Assembly (NCBI RefSeq): GCF_003590795.1
Contig: NZ_QYUL01000004.1
Coordinates: 124,001 to 188,000, forward strand
Reading direction: 5' to 3'
DNA from: Azospirillum cavernae
Lineage (GTDB): Bacteria; Pseudomonadota; Alphaproteobacteria; Azospirillales; Azospirillaceae
DNA length: 64,000 nucleotides
Shown here one piece after another: positions 15,896-23,925 of this stretch (the stretch's first letter is position 1; every line of letters begins with the position of its first letter). The notes beneath the pieces are model-generated. The model had not been told where the DNA came from. It did no database searches and saw only the letters and a list, made by a program, of their open reading frames with translations. Position numbers and translations under genes: made by a program.

Positions 15896-16551
15896 GCCTC
15901 ATCCAACCGATAGCCGAGGCCGCGCACGGTTTTGATGAGATCGGCCCCGATCTTGCGGCGCAGACGCCCGACGAACACCTCCACCGTGTTGGAATCGCGG
16001 TCGAAATCCTGGGCGTAGACATGCTCGATCAATTCGCTGCGCGACACCACCTGCCCCTTGCGGTGCATCAGATAGGACAGCACGCGGTATTCAAAGGCGG
16101 TCAGCTCCACCGGCTCGCCCGCGACCGTCACCCGCCCGCTGCGGGTGTCGAGCACGACCGGGCCGCAGGCGATGTCGGCGGCGGCGTGGCCCTTGGCCCG
16201 GCGGATCAGGGCGCGGATGCGGGCCAACAACTCTTCCATGCTGAAGGGTTTGGCGAGGTAATCATCGGCCCCGGCGTCGATGCCCTGGACCTTTTCATGC
16301 CAGGAGCCGCGCGCCGTCAAGATCAGCACCGGGACCGTCACCCCGCCGCGCCGCCAGCTCCGCAACACCGACAGCCCGTCGATCTTCGGCAGGCCAAGGT
16401 CGAGGATGACGGCGTCGTAGGGTTCGGTTTCGCCGAGAAACTGCCCCTCCTCGCCATCCCCGGCGCAATCGACCGCGTAGCCGTCGGCCTCCAACCGCTG
16501 GGTCAGTTGACGGGCCAGATCCGCCGTGTCTTCGACGATCAGCACGCGCAT
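15892..16551 (-). CDS. OmpR-family response regulator
   Basis: 219 residues. Receiver with ED at 7-8, phospho-acceptor D51 in AVILDLGLPKIDGL, Thr in LTARGS and Lys in DYLAKPFS; then a winged-helix DNA-binding domain (ELTAFEYRVLSYLMHRKGQV, and SNTVEVFVGRLRRKIG). It belongs to the PmrA/QseB branch, which recognises paired half-sites 11 bp apart. Two such pairs of TGAAC lie in the divergent control region at 16959-17037. The stop overlaps the kinase start and the gene follows the PepSY gene by 3 bases. Confidence 0.92.
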   Translation of the reverse strand: MRVLIVEDTADLARQLTQRLEADGYAVDCAGDGEEGQFLGETEPYDAVILDLGLPKIDGLSVLRSWRRGGVTVPVLILTARGSWHEKVQGIDAGADDYLAKPFSMEELLARIRALIRRAKGHAAADIACGPVVLDTRSGRVTVAGEPVELTAFEYRVLSYLMHRKGQVVSRSELIEHVYAQDFDRDSNTVEVFVGRLRRKIGADLIKTVRGLGYRLDEA

Positions 16552-16554
16552 GGC

Positions 16555-16893
16555 TCACCTCTGTTCTTCGTTGTGGCGTTTGTTGCGTCCCTTCACATGG
16601 ACCAGCGCGCCGGTGGCGGCGTCATACTCCAGCTTCAGGATGCGGCCATCCACCGCCATCAGCTTCAGCTCGTAGCGCAGGCCCGCCCGCTCATCCTCCA
16701 ACTCGACGTCGAGAACCTCGCCGCCGAAATCGGCCTTGGCCTTGGCGACGATCTGCTCCAACGGCAGGATCCGCCCCGCTCGCAGCGCCTCGCGCGCGCG
16801 GCTGTGGTCGTCCGTTTCAGCGGACGCGGGGGCCGCCGCCGCGACAAGAAGAATGGCGGCGATATGGGCAAGGCGGGGGAACGGCATGGACAC
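16555..16893 (-). CDS. Secreted PepSY-domain protein
   Basis: 112 residues with a signal peptide (about 1-25, cleavage after PASA) and one PepSY domain: ALRAGRILPLEQIVAKAKA, GGEVLDVELE, YELKLM and ILKLEYDAATGAL. Periplasmic PepSY proteins of this size are common in PmrAB/QseBC-type operons and near haem or redox proteins; a direct activity is not established. First gene of the minus-strand operon with the response regulator and kinase. Confidence 0.88.
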   Translation of the reverse strand: MSMPFPRLAHIAAILLVAAAAPASAETDDHSRAREALRAGRILPLEQIVAKAKADFGGEVLDVELEDERAGLRYELKLMAVDGRILKLEYDAATGALVHVKGRNKRHNEEQR

Positions 16894-16958
16894 CTCAGGC
16901 TCGCTCGCGAGTTTCGCTCGCCGGTCCAGGAAAGGGAAGTCAGCCTAACGCCGCAACC

Positions 16959-17037
16959 CTGAACCGGCGCTGAACAACGGTTGATTGGCGGATGATCGGC
17001 GGAAACGGCCTGAACCGAGAATGAACGGCCCGTTCAG
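16959..17037. promoter_or_regulatory. TGAAC direct-repeat sites for the OmpR-type regulator
   Basis: In the 221-bp divergent gap, CTGAAC occurs at 16959-16964 and 16970-16975, and CTGAAC/ATGAAC at 17010-17015 and 17021-17026; both pairs have an exact 11-bp period, one helical turn. An inverted GTTCAG follows at 17032-17037. Tandem hexamers at 11 bp are the standard binding pattern of PmrA/QseB/PhoP-type regulators, so control of both divergent operons by the regulator at 15892-16551 is likely. Confidence 0.65.
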
Positions 17038-17114
17038 CATCGCCTCAGCCCCAACGGCGCACTGTGCGGTTCATCGGACGGATCGTCGTCCGTTTCCCAC
17101 GCTGGAGCGTTGTC

Positions 17115-17519
17115 ATGTTGAAGACCTCTTTGTTCGCCGCCGCCACGCTGTTGACCCTCGCCGCCGTCGCCCCGGTTCAGGCGGGCGAGCGTCACCGCGA
17201 CCAGGACCGCCACGCCGCCTTTCAGCCCAGCGCCCCCCAGCCGATCGCCGAGGTGGTGAAGGCGGGCGGCGGCACGGTCAGCGGCGCGGTTCAATCGGTG
17301 GCCGCGACCTGGTTCACCGTGACCGATGGGCGCGACGCCATCACGGTCGCCAATCGCGGCTTTCTGCCCGAGGGCATCGAGACCGGCGCGCCGATCACCG
17401 TGGTCGGCGGCGTTCACCAGGGCGCGATCCACGCCGCGCAGATCATCCGCGACGACGGAACCAGCTTTGGCCGCGACGCGCTGCGGGGCCGGGGCGAGCG
17501 CAAGCATGACGATGATTGA
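17115..17519 (+). CDS. Secreted OB-fold (DUF5666/BOF-like) protein
   Basis: 134 residues: signal peptide MLKTSLFAAATLLTLAAVAP with cleavage after VQA, a short His/Asp-rich linker, then a small beta-barrel-like domain (GGTVSGAVQSVAATWFTVTD, ITVANRGFL, GAPITVVGGVHQGAIHAAQI) typical of short OB folds. The tail is charged (RGERKHDDD). The ATG at 17115 starts the signal peptide. It is the first gene of the plus-strand operon ending in c-type cytochromes; a ligand-binding role in the periplasm is inferred only. Confidence 0.7.
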   Translation: MLKTSLFAAATLLTLAAVAPVQAGERHRDQDRHAAFQPSAPQPIAEVVKAGGGTVSGAVQSVAATWFTVTDGRDAITVANRGFLPEGIETGAPITVVGGVHQGAIHAAQIIRDDGTSFGRDALRGRGERKHDDD

Positions 17520-17554
17520 CCGCAACGCCTCTCTCGGCCTCCGGAGCCTGCGCC

Positions 17555-17692
17555 ATGTTGAAAAAAATGATGCTTCACACGCTGCTCGCCGCGCTGCTGC
17601 TGGGCGCGGCGGCGGCGGCCTATCAGGCGGCGGCCTATCCGGGGGGCCTGTCCGGCCTGTGGAGCGCCGCCCGCGACCAGCATGACGATTGA
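17555..17692 (+). CDS. Small secreted or membrane protein, 45 residues
   Basis: MLKKMMLHTLLAALLLGAAA starts a positively charged, strongly hydrophobic segment, followed by a Tyr/Ala/Gly-rich stretch and the acidic end RDQHDD. It sits between the OB-fold gene and the cytochrome b561-SHP gene with short gaps (35 and 31 bp). The end DQHDD resembles the HDDD end of the previous protein. Small one-span proteins occur in such cytochrome operons, but I do not recognise this one. Confidence 0.6.
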   Translation: MLKKMMLHTLLAALLLGAAAAAYQAAAYPGGLSGLWSAARDQHDD

Positions 17693-17723
17693 CGTCCCCC
17701 CAGTTCTTTCACGGAGCCGCGCC

Positions 17724-18671
17724 ATGGCCGCCCGCAAACCAACCCCCATCGAAATGACCGCGCTGTTGACGTTCCACGCGCTTCTGTCCGGGGCGTTCCT
17801 CGTCGCCTATCTGTCGGGCGACGAGGACAGCTACGGCATCCACGTCTTTTCCGGCTATGCGGCGTTGATCGCCCTGGCGTTGCGGGCGGTGGCCGGATTG
17901 TTGGCCCCTGACGGCAGCCCCCTGCGCTTTCCCCGACCGGCGCTCGCCCCGCTGCTTGGATGGGTGGCGCGGTTGGCGCGCGGCGAGGCGCAGGCCCGGC
18001 GCGAGCGCAGCCCCTTGATCGCCTGGATGGCGGCGGCCTTGTTGATCGCCGTCGGCGGGGCGGCGGCCAGCGGAGCGGCGGCGGATTTCATCCCCTCGGT
18101 TGAGCATCTGCACGAGGCGCTGGGCGATGTCGCGCTGGGCGTCGTTGTGGGGCATGTCGCGCTGGTCTTCGCCCTGCATGGGTTGAAGCGGCTGGATGGT
18201 CCGCCGGTGAAGGCGTTGCCGCGCCCGTCCGTTCCCGCGCTGTGCGTTCTGGTGGTTGGACTGGCCGTCGCGGGGGCCATGCTGGGGGGCGGTTCGGCTC
18301 TGGCGGCGGCCAACGACCCGGCTCGCGCGGCGCTGTTGACCGGCTACGCCGCCCAGGCCAAGGCGCAAAATCCGGGCTTCACCGGCTTTTCGGCGGAGCG
18401 GGGGCGGGCGCTTTATCTTGGCCCGCACAGCGGCGGCAACGTGGACACCCCGGCCTGCGCCGCCTGCCACACCGCCACGCCGACGGCAAGCGGGCGTCAC
18501 AACAAGACCGGGCGGAGCATCGAGCCGATGGCGACCTCGGCCAACCCGTCGCGCTTCACCGACCCCGCCCAGGTCGAAAAGCGGTTCGAGCGCGATTGCC
18601 CCAACGTGCTGGGCCGCGCCTGCACCGCCCTGGAAAAGGGCGATTTCATCACCTTCCTGAACAGCCCGTGA
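17724..18671 (+). CDS. Cytochrome b561-type membrane domain fused to an SHP-like (DUF1924) cytochrome c
   Basis: 315 residues. The first 200 form a four-helix membrane cytochrome b module with well-placed His (HALLSG, IHVFSGY, VEHLHEAL, VVGHVALVFALH). A fifth hydrophobic segment (about 172-195) leads to a periplasmic monohaem domain with CAACH at 245-249, and then GRSIEPMATSANPSRFTDP and CPNVLGRACTALEKGD, the pattern of DUF1924/sphaeroides haem protein. In SHP an Asn is the displaceable sixth ligand that lets O2 or NO bind; the Asn in SANP is the likely equivalent. SHP, its cytochrome b and the diheme DHC are usually separate genes, so the fusion is notable. GGAG at 17713 sets the ATG start. 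Confidence 0.85.
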   Translation: MAARKPTPIEMTALLTFHALLSGAFLVAYLSGDEDSYGIHVFSGYAALIALALRAVAGLLAPDGSPLRFPRPALAPLLGWVARLARGEAQARRERSPLIAWMAAALLIAVGGAAASGAAADFIPSVEHLHEALGDVALGVVVGHVALVFALHGLKRLDGPPVKALPRPSVPALCVLVVGLAVAGAMLGGGSALAAANDPARAALLTGYAAQAKAQNPGFTGFSAERGRALYLGPHSGGNVDTPACAACHTATPTASGRHNKTGRSIEPMATSANPSRFTDPAQVEKRFERDCPNVLGRACTALEKGDFITFLNSP

Positions 18672-18685
18672 CCGGAGACCCCATC

Positions 18686-19129
18686 ATGCGCTCATCCCTT
18701 CCGCGCGCCGCCCTGTTCCTGCTGCTGGCGGGCGTCGTCGTCAACGTCGGCCCGGCCAACGCCAGCCAGTTTGAGCGGGTGGCCCCGGTCACGCACGCGC
18801 CGACGCAAAAGGAATGCGGCGAATGCCACATGGCCTTTCAACCCGGCCTGTTGCCCGCCGCGTCGTGGAATCGGGTGATGGACGGCCTGTCCGATCATTT
18901 CGGCGAGAAGGCCAGCCTGCCCGCCGACAGCGCCGCCGCCATCCGCGCCTATCTGACCCAGAACGCGGGCGGCGGCGACGGGCGGTTGATCCGCATTACC
19001 GAGCAGGATTGGTGGCGGCGCAAGCATCGGCTTGATCCGGCGGTTTGGCAGCGCAAGACCGTTGGGGCCAAAAGCAATTGCGAAGCCTGCCACCGCGACG
19101 CGGGCAAAGGGTTGTACGAAGACGAATGA
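18686..19129 (+). CDS. Diheme cytochrome c, DHC family
   Basis: 147 residues with a signal peptide (cleavage near ANA-SQ) and two haem-attachment motifs, CGECH at 44-48 and CEACH at 132-136. The middle (SWNRVMDGLSDHFGEKASLP and the DWWRRKHRLD segment) is characteristic of the DHC family. In Rhodobacter sphaeroides DHC passes electrons to SHP; here the gene directly follows the b561-SHP fusion, so the chain quinol - b haem - DHC - SHP domain is a reasonable inference. Last gene of the operon. Confidence 0.9.
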   Translation: MRSSLPRAALFLLLAGVVVNVGPANASQFERVAPVTHAPTQKECGECHMAFQPGLLPAASWNRVMDGLSDHFGEKASLPADSAAAIRAYLTQNAGGGDGRLIRITEQDWWRRKHRLDPAVWQRKTVGAKSNCEACHRDAGKGLYEDE

Positions 19130-19322
19130 AATATTCAAACCTAAGAAAGAAATTTAAAAACTCAAATCAACAGCAGTGGACAACAAATAATCATTTTCTT
19201 CCTCCTTTCCGCTTGCCATAGTGGTGACGGCTTTTCCAGCAGCCACCAGGATGGACCGTCAGGACGCACAAGAACGCGCCGACCTTGAGGGCTGGAAACA
19301 ACCAGAAGAAAAAGAGGGCACC

Positions 19323-20618
19323 ATGTTTTTTTCACGCAAAAAGGCGTCGGATCAAAGCAGCGACGCCGAGTTGTTGGCGCTGCTCGACAAACACGCGGGC
19401 ATCGGTCTGTGGGACGCCAAGCTGCACAACGGCGATCCCATGCACGCGAGCAGCCAATGGCGCTGGTCGGCGGAATTCCGGCGTTTGATGGGCTTTGGCG
19501 ATGTTGGGGAGTTCCCAAATCTGGTCACGTCCTGGTCCGACCGGCTGCATCCCGATGACGCGGCGGCGACCTTTGCGGCCTTTGGCGCGTGCCTGGCGGA
19601 TCGCACGGGGCGCACCGGCTATGACGTGGATTACCGCCTGAAGATGAAGAATGGCAGCTACCGCTGGTTCCGGGCCATCGGCGGCGTGGCGCGCGACGGG
19701 TCGGGGATGGCGGTGCGGGCCTGCGGGTCGTTGATCGACATCAACGCCGAAAAGGTCAGCGGCAGCGAAAAAGCCGAACAGATGAAGGCGTTGGCCGCGC
19801 GGTTCGAGACCAGCGTCATGAATGTGGTGCAGACGGTCTCCACCTCCGCCGGCGACATGCAATCGACCGCGCAGAGCATGTCAAACTCGGCCAAGCAGGC
19901 GGCCAACCAGACCGTGGCCATTTCCAACGCCGCCAATCAGGCGACCAGCAACGTGCAGACGGTGGCGGCGGCGACCGAGGAGCTGTCCGCCTCGATTTCC
20001 GAAATCAGCCGTCAGGTGACGGAGGCCGCCCGCGTGTCGGCCACCGCGTCGGAGGAAACCGCCCGCACCAACACCATGGTCATCGGCTTGGCCGCCGCCG
20101 CCAACAAAATCAGCGAGGTCATCAAGCTCATCAACGACATCGCCAGCCAAACCAACCTGTTGGCCTTGAACGCGACCATCGAGGCGGCGCGGGCGGGGGA
20201 GGCGGGCAAGGGCTTCGCCGTGGTGGCGAGCGAGGTGAAGGGGCTGGCCAACCAGACCGCCAAGGCGACGGAGGAAATCAGCGCGCAGATCACCGCCGTG
20301 CAGGATGAAACCCGCCGCACCGTCGAGGCGATCAAGAGCATCGGCACCGTGATCGACCAGGTTCGGCAGATCTCGTCCGGCATCGCCGTCGCCGTCGAGC
20401 AGCAGGGCGCGACCACCCAGGAAATCGCCCGGAATGTGCAGCAGGCCGCGCAGGCGACGCGCGGCGTGTCCGACAACATCAACGCGGTCAGCCAAGCCAC
20501 CTCCACCGCCGGGAAATCGGCGGATCAGGTGCTCTGCTCCGTTGGGGCGTTGTCGCAGAACTCCGACCGGCTGCGGACGGAGGTCGCGAGCTTCCTGTCC
20601 TCGGTGCGGGCGGGGTGA
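19323..20618 (+). CDS. Cytoplasmic PAS-domain methyl-accepting chemotaxis protein
   Basis: 431 residues with no membrane span. A PAS/PAC domain fills residues about 15-145 (WRWSAEFRRLMGF, RLHPDD, DYRLKMKNGSYRWFRAIG). The rest is a long MCP coiled coil, with the hairpin tip around SQTNLLALNATIEAARAGE and GFAVVASEVKGLANQ. The chemoreceptor is thus soluble and could sense redox state or a small ligand through PAS. ATG 19323 follows AGAGGG; the in-frame extension upstream has no good start. The 193-bp gap before it is AT-rich and probably holds its promoter. Confidence 0.9.
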   Translation: MFFSRKKASDQSSDAELLALLDKHAGIGLWDAKLHNGDPMHASSQWRWSAEFRRLMGFGDVGEFPNLVTSWSDRLHPDDAAATFAAFGACLADRTGRTGYDVDYRLKMKNGSYRWFRAIGGVARDGSGMAVRACGSLIDINAEKVSGSEKAEQMKALAARFETSVMNVVQTVSTSAGDMQSTAQSMSNSAKQAANQTVAISNAANQATSNVQTVAAATEELSASISEISRQVTEAARVSATASEETARTNTMVIGLAAAANKISEVIKLINDIASQTNLLALNATIEAARAGEAGKGFAVVASEVKGLANQTAKATEEISAQITAVQDETRRTVEAIKSIGTVIDQVRQISSGIAVAVEQQGATTQEIARNVQQAAQATRGVSDNINAVSQATSTAGKSADQVLCSVGALSQNSDRLRTEVASFLSSVRAG

Positions 20619-20642
20619 TTGACACCGGCTTGGCGCGCGCGG

Positions 20643-21401
20643 TCACGGCGCGCGCAACCCGGCGTTTCGGAACAGGCCGCGCGCCCGCTCGGTCTGTTCC
20701 GTCGTCGGCGGTTGGGTGTCGGAAAGCTGATAGGGCAGGGCGAGCGCCGCCCATTTCGCTTCGCCCATCTTGTGGAAGGGCAGCACGTCCACCCGTTCCA
20801 CCACCCCCAGCCCGGCGGCGAATTCGGCGAGCGCGGTGATTTCGCGCTCGTCGTCGGTCAGGCCGGGAACCAGCACATAGCGCAACCACACCGGCTTGCC
20901 CAACTCGGCCAGCCGTTCGGCGAACTCCAGGGTCGGGCGCAGCGGCACGCCGGTTAGGGCGCGGTAGGTCCGTTCGGTGAAGGCCTTGATGTCCAGCAGC
21001 ACCAGATCGGTGTCGGCCAGCAGAAAATCATCGGCGTGGTTGCCGAGATAGCCCGAGGTGTCGAGCGCGGTGTGCAGCCCCATCGCCTTGCAGCCGCGCA
21101 GGATCGCCGCGCAGAAATCCGGCTGAACCAACGGTTCGCCGCCGCTGAGCGTCACCCCGCCATGGCCGCGCGTGAGAAACCCGGCGGTGCTGGCGATGTC
21201 GGCCAAAACCTCGCCCGCCAGCGTCGGCGTTCCGTCGTGCATGTGGCGGGTGTCGGGGTTGTGGCAATAGAGGCAGCGCAGCGGACAGCCGGCCAGAAAC
21301 AACACATAGCGCAGGCCGGGGCCGTCGAGCGTGCCGCAGCTTTCCACCGAATGGACCCAGCCCCGAACCGGCGCGGACACACCCATAGGCCCGAGGCTCA
21401 T
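20643..21401 (-). CDS. pflA: Pyruvate formate-lyase activating enzyme
   Basis: 252 residues. Radical-SAM cluster motif C39-x3-C43-x2-C46 (CPLRCLYCHNPD), preceded by the substrate-binding N-terminus (VHSVESCGTLDGPGLRYVLF) and followed by GGVTLSGGEPL. It inserts the glycyl radical into PflB under anaerobic conditions. It lies 3 bases after pflB on the same strand, so the two are one operon. An alternative start five codons in (MGVSAP) is possible. Its 3' end converges on the chemoreceptor gene. Confidence 0.95.
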   Translation of the reverse strand: MSLGPMGVSAPVRGWVHSVESCGTLDGPGLRYVLFLAGCPLRCLYCHNPDTRHMHDGTPTLAGEVLADIASTAGFLTRGHGGVTLSGGEPLVQPDFCAAILRGCKAMGLHTALDTSGYLGNHADDFLLADTDLVLLDIKAFTERTYRALTGVPLRPTLEFAERLAELGKPVWLRYVLVPGLTDDEREITALAEFAAGLGVVERVDVLPFHKMGEAKWAALALPYQLSDTQPPTTEQTERARGLFRNAGLRAP

Positions 21402-21404
21402 GGA

Positions 21405-23690
21405 TCAATGACGGTCGTGGAAGGTGCGGGAAACGACGTCAAGCTGCTGCTCGCGCGTCAGCTTGATGAAATTCACCGCGTAACCCGACACCCGGATGGT
21501 CAGTTGCGGGTACAGCTCCGGGTGATCCATGGCGCGCAGCAGGGTGTCGCGGTCAAAGACGTTGACGTTGATGTGATGACCGCCCTGGGCGGCGTAGCCG
21601 TCGAGCATGCCGACCAGATTGCTGACCTGCTCCCCGTGCGTCGGCCCCAGCGCGCTGGGCACGATGGTGAAGGTGTAGCTGATGCCGTCCTGCGCGTGGG
21701 CGTAGGGCAGCTTGGCCACCGACGCCATGGAGGCGATGGCCCCCTTGCGGTCGCGGCCATGCATCGGGTTGGCGCCGGGGGCAAACGGTTCGCCCGCCTT
21801 GCGCCCGTCCGGCGTGTTGCCGGTCTTCTTGCCATAGACGACGTTGGAGGTGATGGTCAGCACCGATTGCGTCGGCACGGCGTCGCGGTAGGCCTTTTGC
21901 TTGCGCAGCAGCCCCATGAAGGTTTCCACCGCCCAAACGGCGATGCCGTCGACGCGCGGGTCGTTGTTGCCGAAGGCCGGATAATCGCCCTCGATCCGGT
22001 AATCGACGGCGAGGCCGCGCTCGTCGCGGATGACATGGACGGTGGCGTGCTTGATCGCCGACAGGCTGTCGGCCACCACGCTCAAACCCGCCACGCCGCA
22101 GGCCATGGTGCGGAAAACGTCGCGGTCGTGCAGCGCCATTTCCAACCGCTCATACATGTATTTATCGTGCATGTAGTGGATGGCGTTCAGCGTGTTCATG
22201 TAGGCTTTCGCCAGCCATTCCATCATCGGCAGGAAGCGCCCGACGACCGAGTCATAGTTGAGCACGTCGCCGGTGATCGGGGCGAAGGCCGGGCCGACCT
22301 GCTCGCCGGTGATCTCGTCGCGCCCGCCATTGATGGCGTAGAGCAGGGTCTTGGCCAGATTGGCGCGTGCGCCGAAAAACTGCATCTGCTTGCCGACGCG
22401 CATCGCCGACACGCAGCAGGCGATGGCGTAATCGTCGCCCCAATAGGCGCGCATCAAATCATCGTTCTCATACTGCAACGAACAGGTCTTGATGGACGTT
22501 TCGGCACAGAAACGTTTGAAGCCGTCCGGCAATTGTTCCGACCACAGAACGGTCAGGTTCGGTTCCGGGGCGGGGCCAAGATTGTGCAGCGTGTTCAGCA
22601 TGCGGAAATTGCTTTTCGTCACCAGCGTCCGGCCATCCAGCGCCATGCCGCCCAGACATTCCGTGACCCAGGTCGGATCGCCGGAGAAAAGCTGGTCATA
22701 TTCCGGCGTGCGCAGGAAGCGGACCATGCGCAGCTTGATGACGAACTGGTCGATCAACTCCTGCGCCTGCGACTCGTTCAGGGTTCCTTCGACCAGATCG
22801 CGGTTGATGTAGACGTCAAGGAAGCTGGACACCCGGCCCAGCGACATGGCCGCCCCGTTCGATTCCTTCACCGCCGCCAGATAGGCGAAATAGGTCCATT
22901 GCACCGCTTCGCGCGCGTCCGCCGCCGGGCGGGCGACGTCGAAGCCATAGGCGGCGGCCATCGTGACCAGCTCCTCCAACGCGCGGATCTGCTCGGTGAT
23001 TTCCTCGCGCAGCCGCAGCGTGGATTCATCCATGCGGTCAAGCTCAAGGGAGGCGAACTGCTCGCGCTTGTCGGCGATCAGGCGGGTGGCGCCATAGAGG
23101 GCCAAGCGGCGGTAATCGCCGATGATCCGCCCGCGCCCATAGGAATCGGGCAGGCCGGTGATGATTCCCGATTTGCGGCAGCGCAGCATCTCGTCGGTGT
23201 AGACGTCGAAGACGCCGTGGTTGTGGGTCTTGCGGATCTTGGGGAACACCGCGTCCAGCGCGGGCGAGGCGGTGAAGCCATAGGCCTCCAACCCGCTTTT
23301 CACCAGCCGCCAACCGCCGAACGGCATGATGGCGCGCTTCAGCGGCTTGTCGGTCTGCAAGCCGACGATCACCTCCAAGGCGCGGTCGATGTAGCCCGGC
23401 GCGTGCGCGGTGATGGTGGAGACGACGTCGGTGTCGGCGTCGAGCACGCCGCCCTTGGTCGCCCGTTCCTGCTTCAGCAGGTCGGCGACGGTCGCCCACA
23501 GGGCCAAGGTCCGTTCGGTGGGGCCGCTGAGAAAGCCTGAGTCGCCCTCATAGGGGGTGACGTTGCGCAGGATGAAGTCGCGGACGTCAACCGACCGCCG
23601 CCACGCATCCCCGGCGAAGCCCCGCCAGGGCGACGCCGGATGCGCCGCGTCCAGGGCTAAAACCGCCGATTCCGTCAACAGGCTGTCCAT
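21405..23690 (-). CDS. pflB: Pyruvate formate-lyase (formate C-acetyltransferase)
   Basis: 761 residues, the same length as E. coli PflB (760). It carries the catalytic Cys pair at 425-426 (YAIACCVSAM) and the glycyl-radical loop RVSGYAV with the radical Gly at 736. It converts pyruvate and CoA to acetyl-CoA and formate during fermentation, and gives the host an anaerobic option. The frame is open further upstream to 23975, but the ATG at 23690 matches the family N-terminus and follows GGGAAGG. No focA-type formate channel is adjacent. Confidence 0.96.
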   Translation of the reverse strand: MDSLLTESAVLALDAAHPASPWRGFAGDAWRRSVDVRDFILRNVTPYEGDSGFLSGPTERTLALWATVADLLKQERATKGGVLDADTDVVSTITAHAPGYIDRALEVIVGLQTDKPLKRAIMPFGGWRLVKSGLEAYGFTASPALDAVFPKIRKTHNHGVFDVYTDEMLRCRKSGIITGLPDSYGRGRIIGDYRRLALYGATRLIADKREQFASLELDRMDESTLRLREEITEQIRALEELVTMAAAYGFDVARPAADAREAVQWTYFAYLAAVKESNGAAMSLGRVSSFLDVYINRDLVEGTLNESQAQELIDQFVIKLRMVRFLRTPEYDQLFSGDPTWVTECLGGMALDGRTLVTKSNFRMLNTLHNLGPAPEPNLTVLWSEQLPDGFKRFCAETSIKTCSLQYENDDLMRAYWGDDYAIACCVSAMRVGKQMQFFGARANLAKTLLYAINGGRDEITGEQVGPAFAPITGDVLNYDSVVGRFLPMMEWLAKAYMNTLNAIHYMHDKYMYERLEMALHDRDVFRTMACGVAGLSVVADSLSAIKHATVHVIRDERGLAVDYRIEGDYPAFGNNDPRVDGIAVWAVETFMGLLRKQKAYRDAVPTQSVLTITSNVVYGKKTGNTPDGRKAGEPFAPGANPMHGRDRKGAIASMASVAKLPYAHAQDGISYTFTIVPSALGPTHGEQVSNLVGMLDGYAAQGGHHINVNVFDRDTLLRAMDHPELYPQLTIRVSGYAVNFIKLTREQQLDVVSRTFHDRH

Positions 23691-23925
23691 GATCGAGACC
23701 TTCCCAGCAAGAGAGAAGCGTTCCATCTTGCGCCCGTCACCCGGTCTGGCCACGCGCGCCGCGTTCATCGTCAGTATACGCCCGATCGCACCCGCCGGAG
23801 CAGAGCTTCCCGCCGCCCTGCCATGCGCCGCGCCTGTGTCATGGCGCCGCGCCGATTTGCCCGCTTGCGCGTTGATCGGTCCGAGCGGCAGACTCGCTTG
23901 GTTCGCCGCGCAAGGAGGCGGAAAG

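Noticed and set aside
21036..23540. An 834-codon plus-strand open frame lying antisense to pflA/pflB
   Set aside because: It is a GC-rich codon shadow of pflB; it has no family pattern, while the minus strand has the glycyl-radical and Cys-Cys motifs of pflB.
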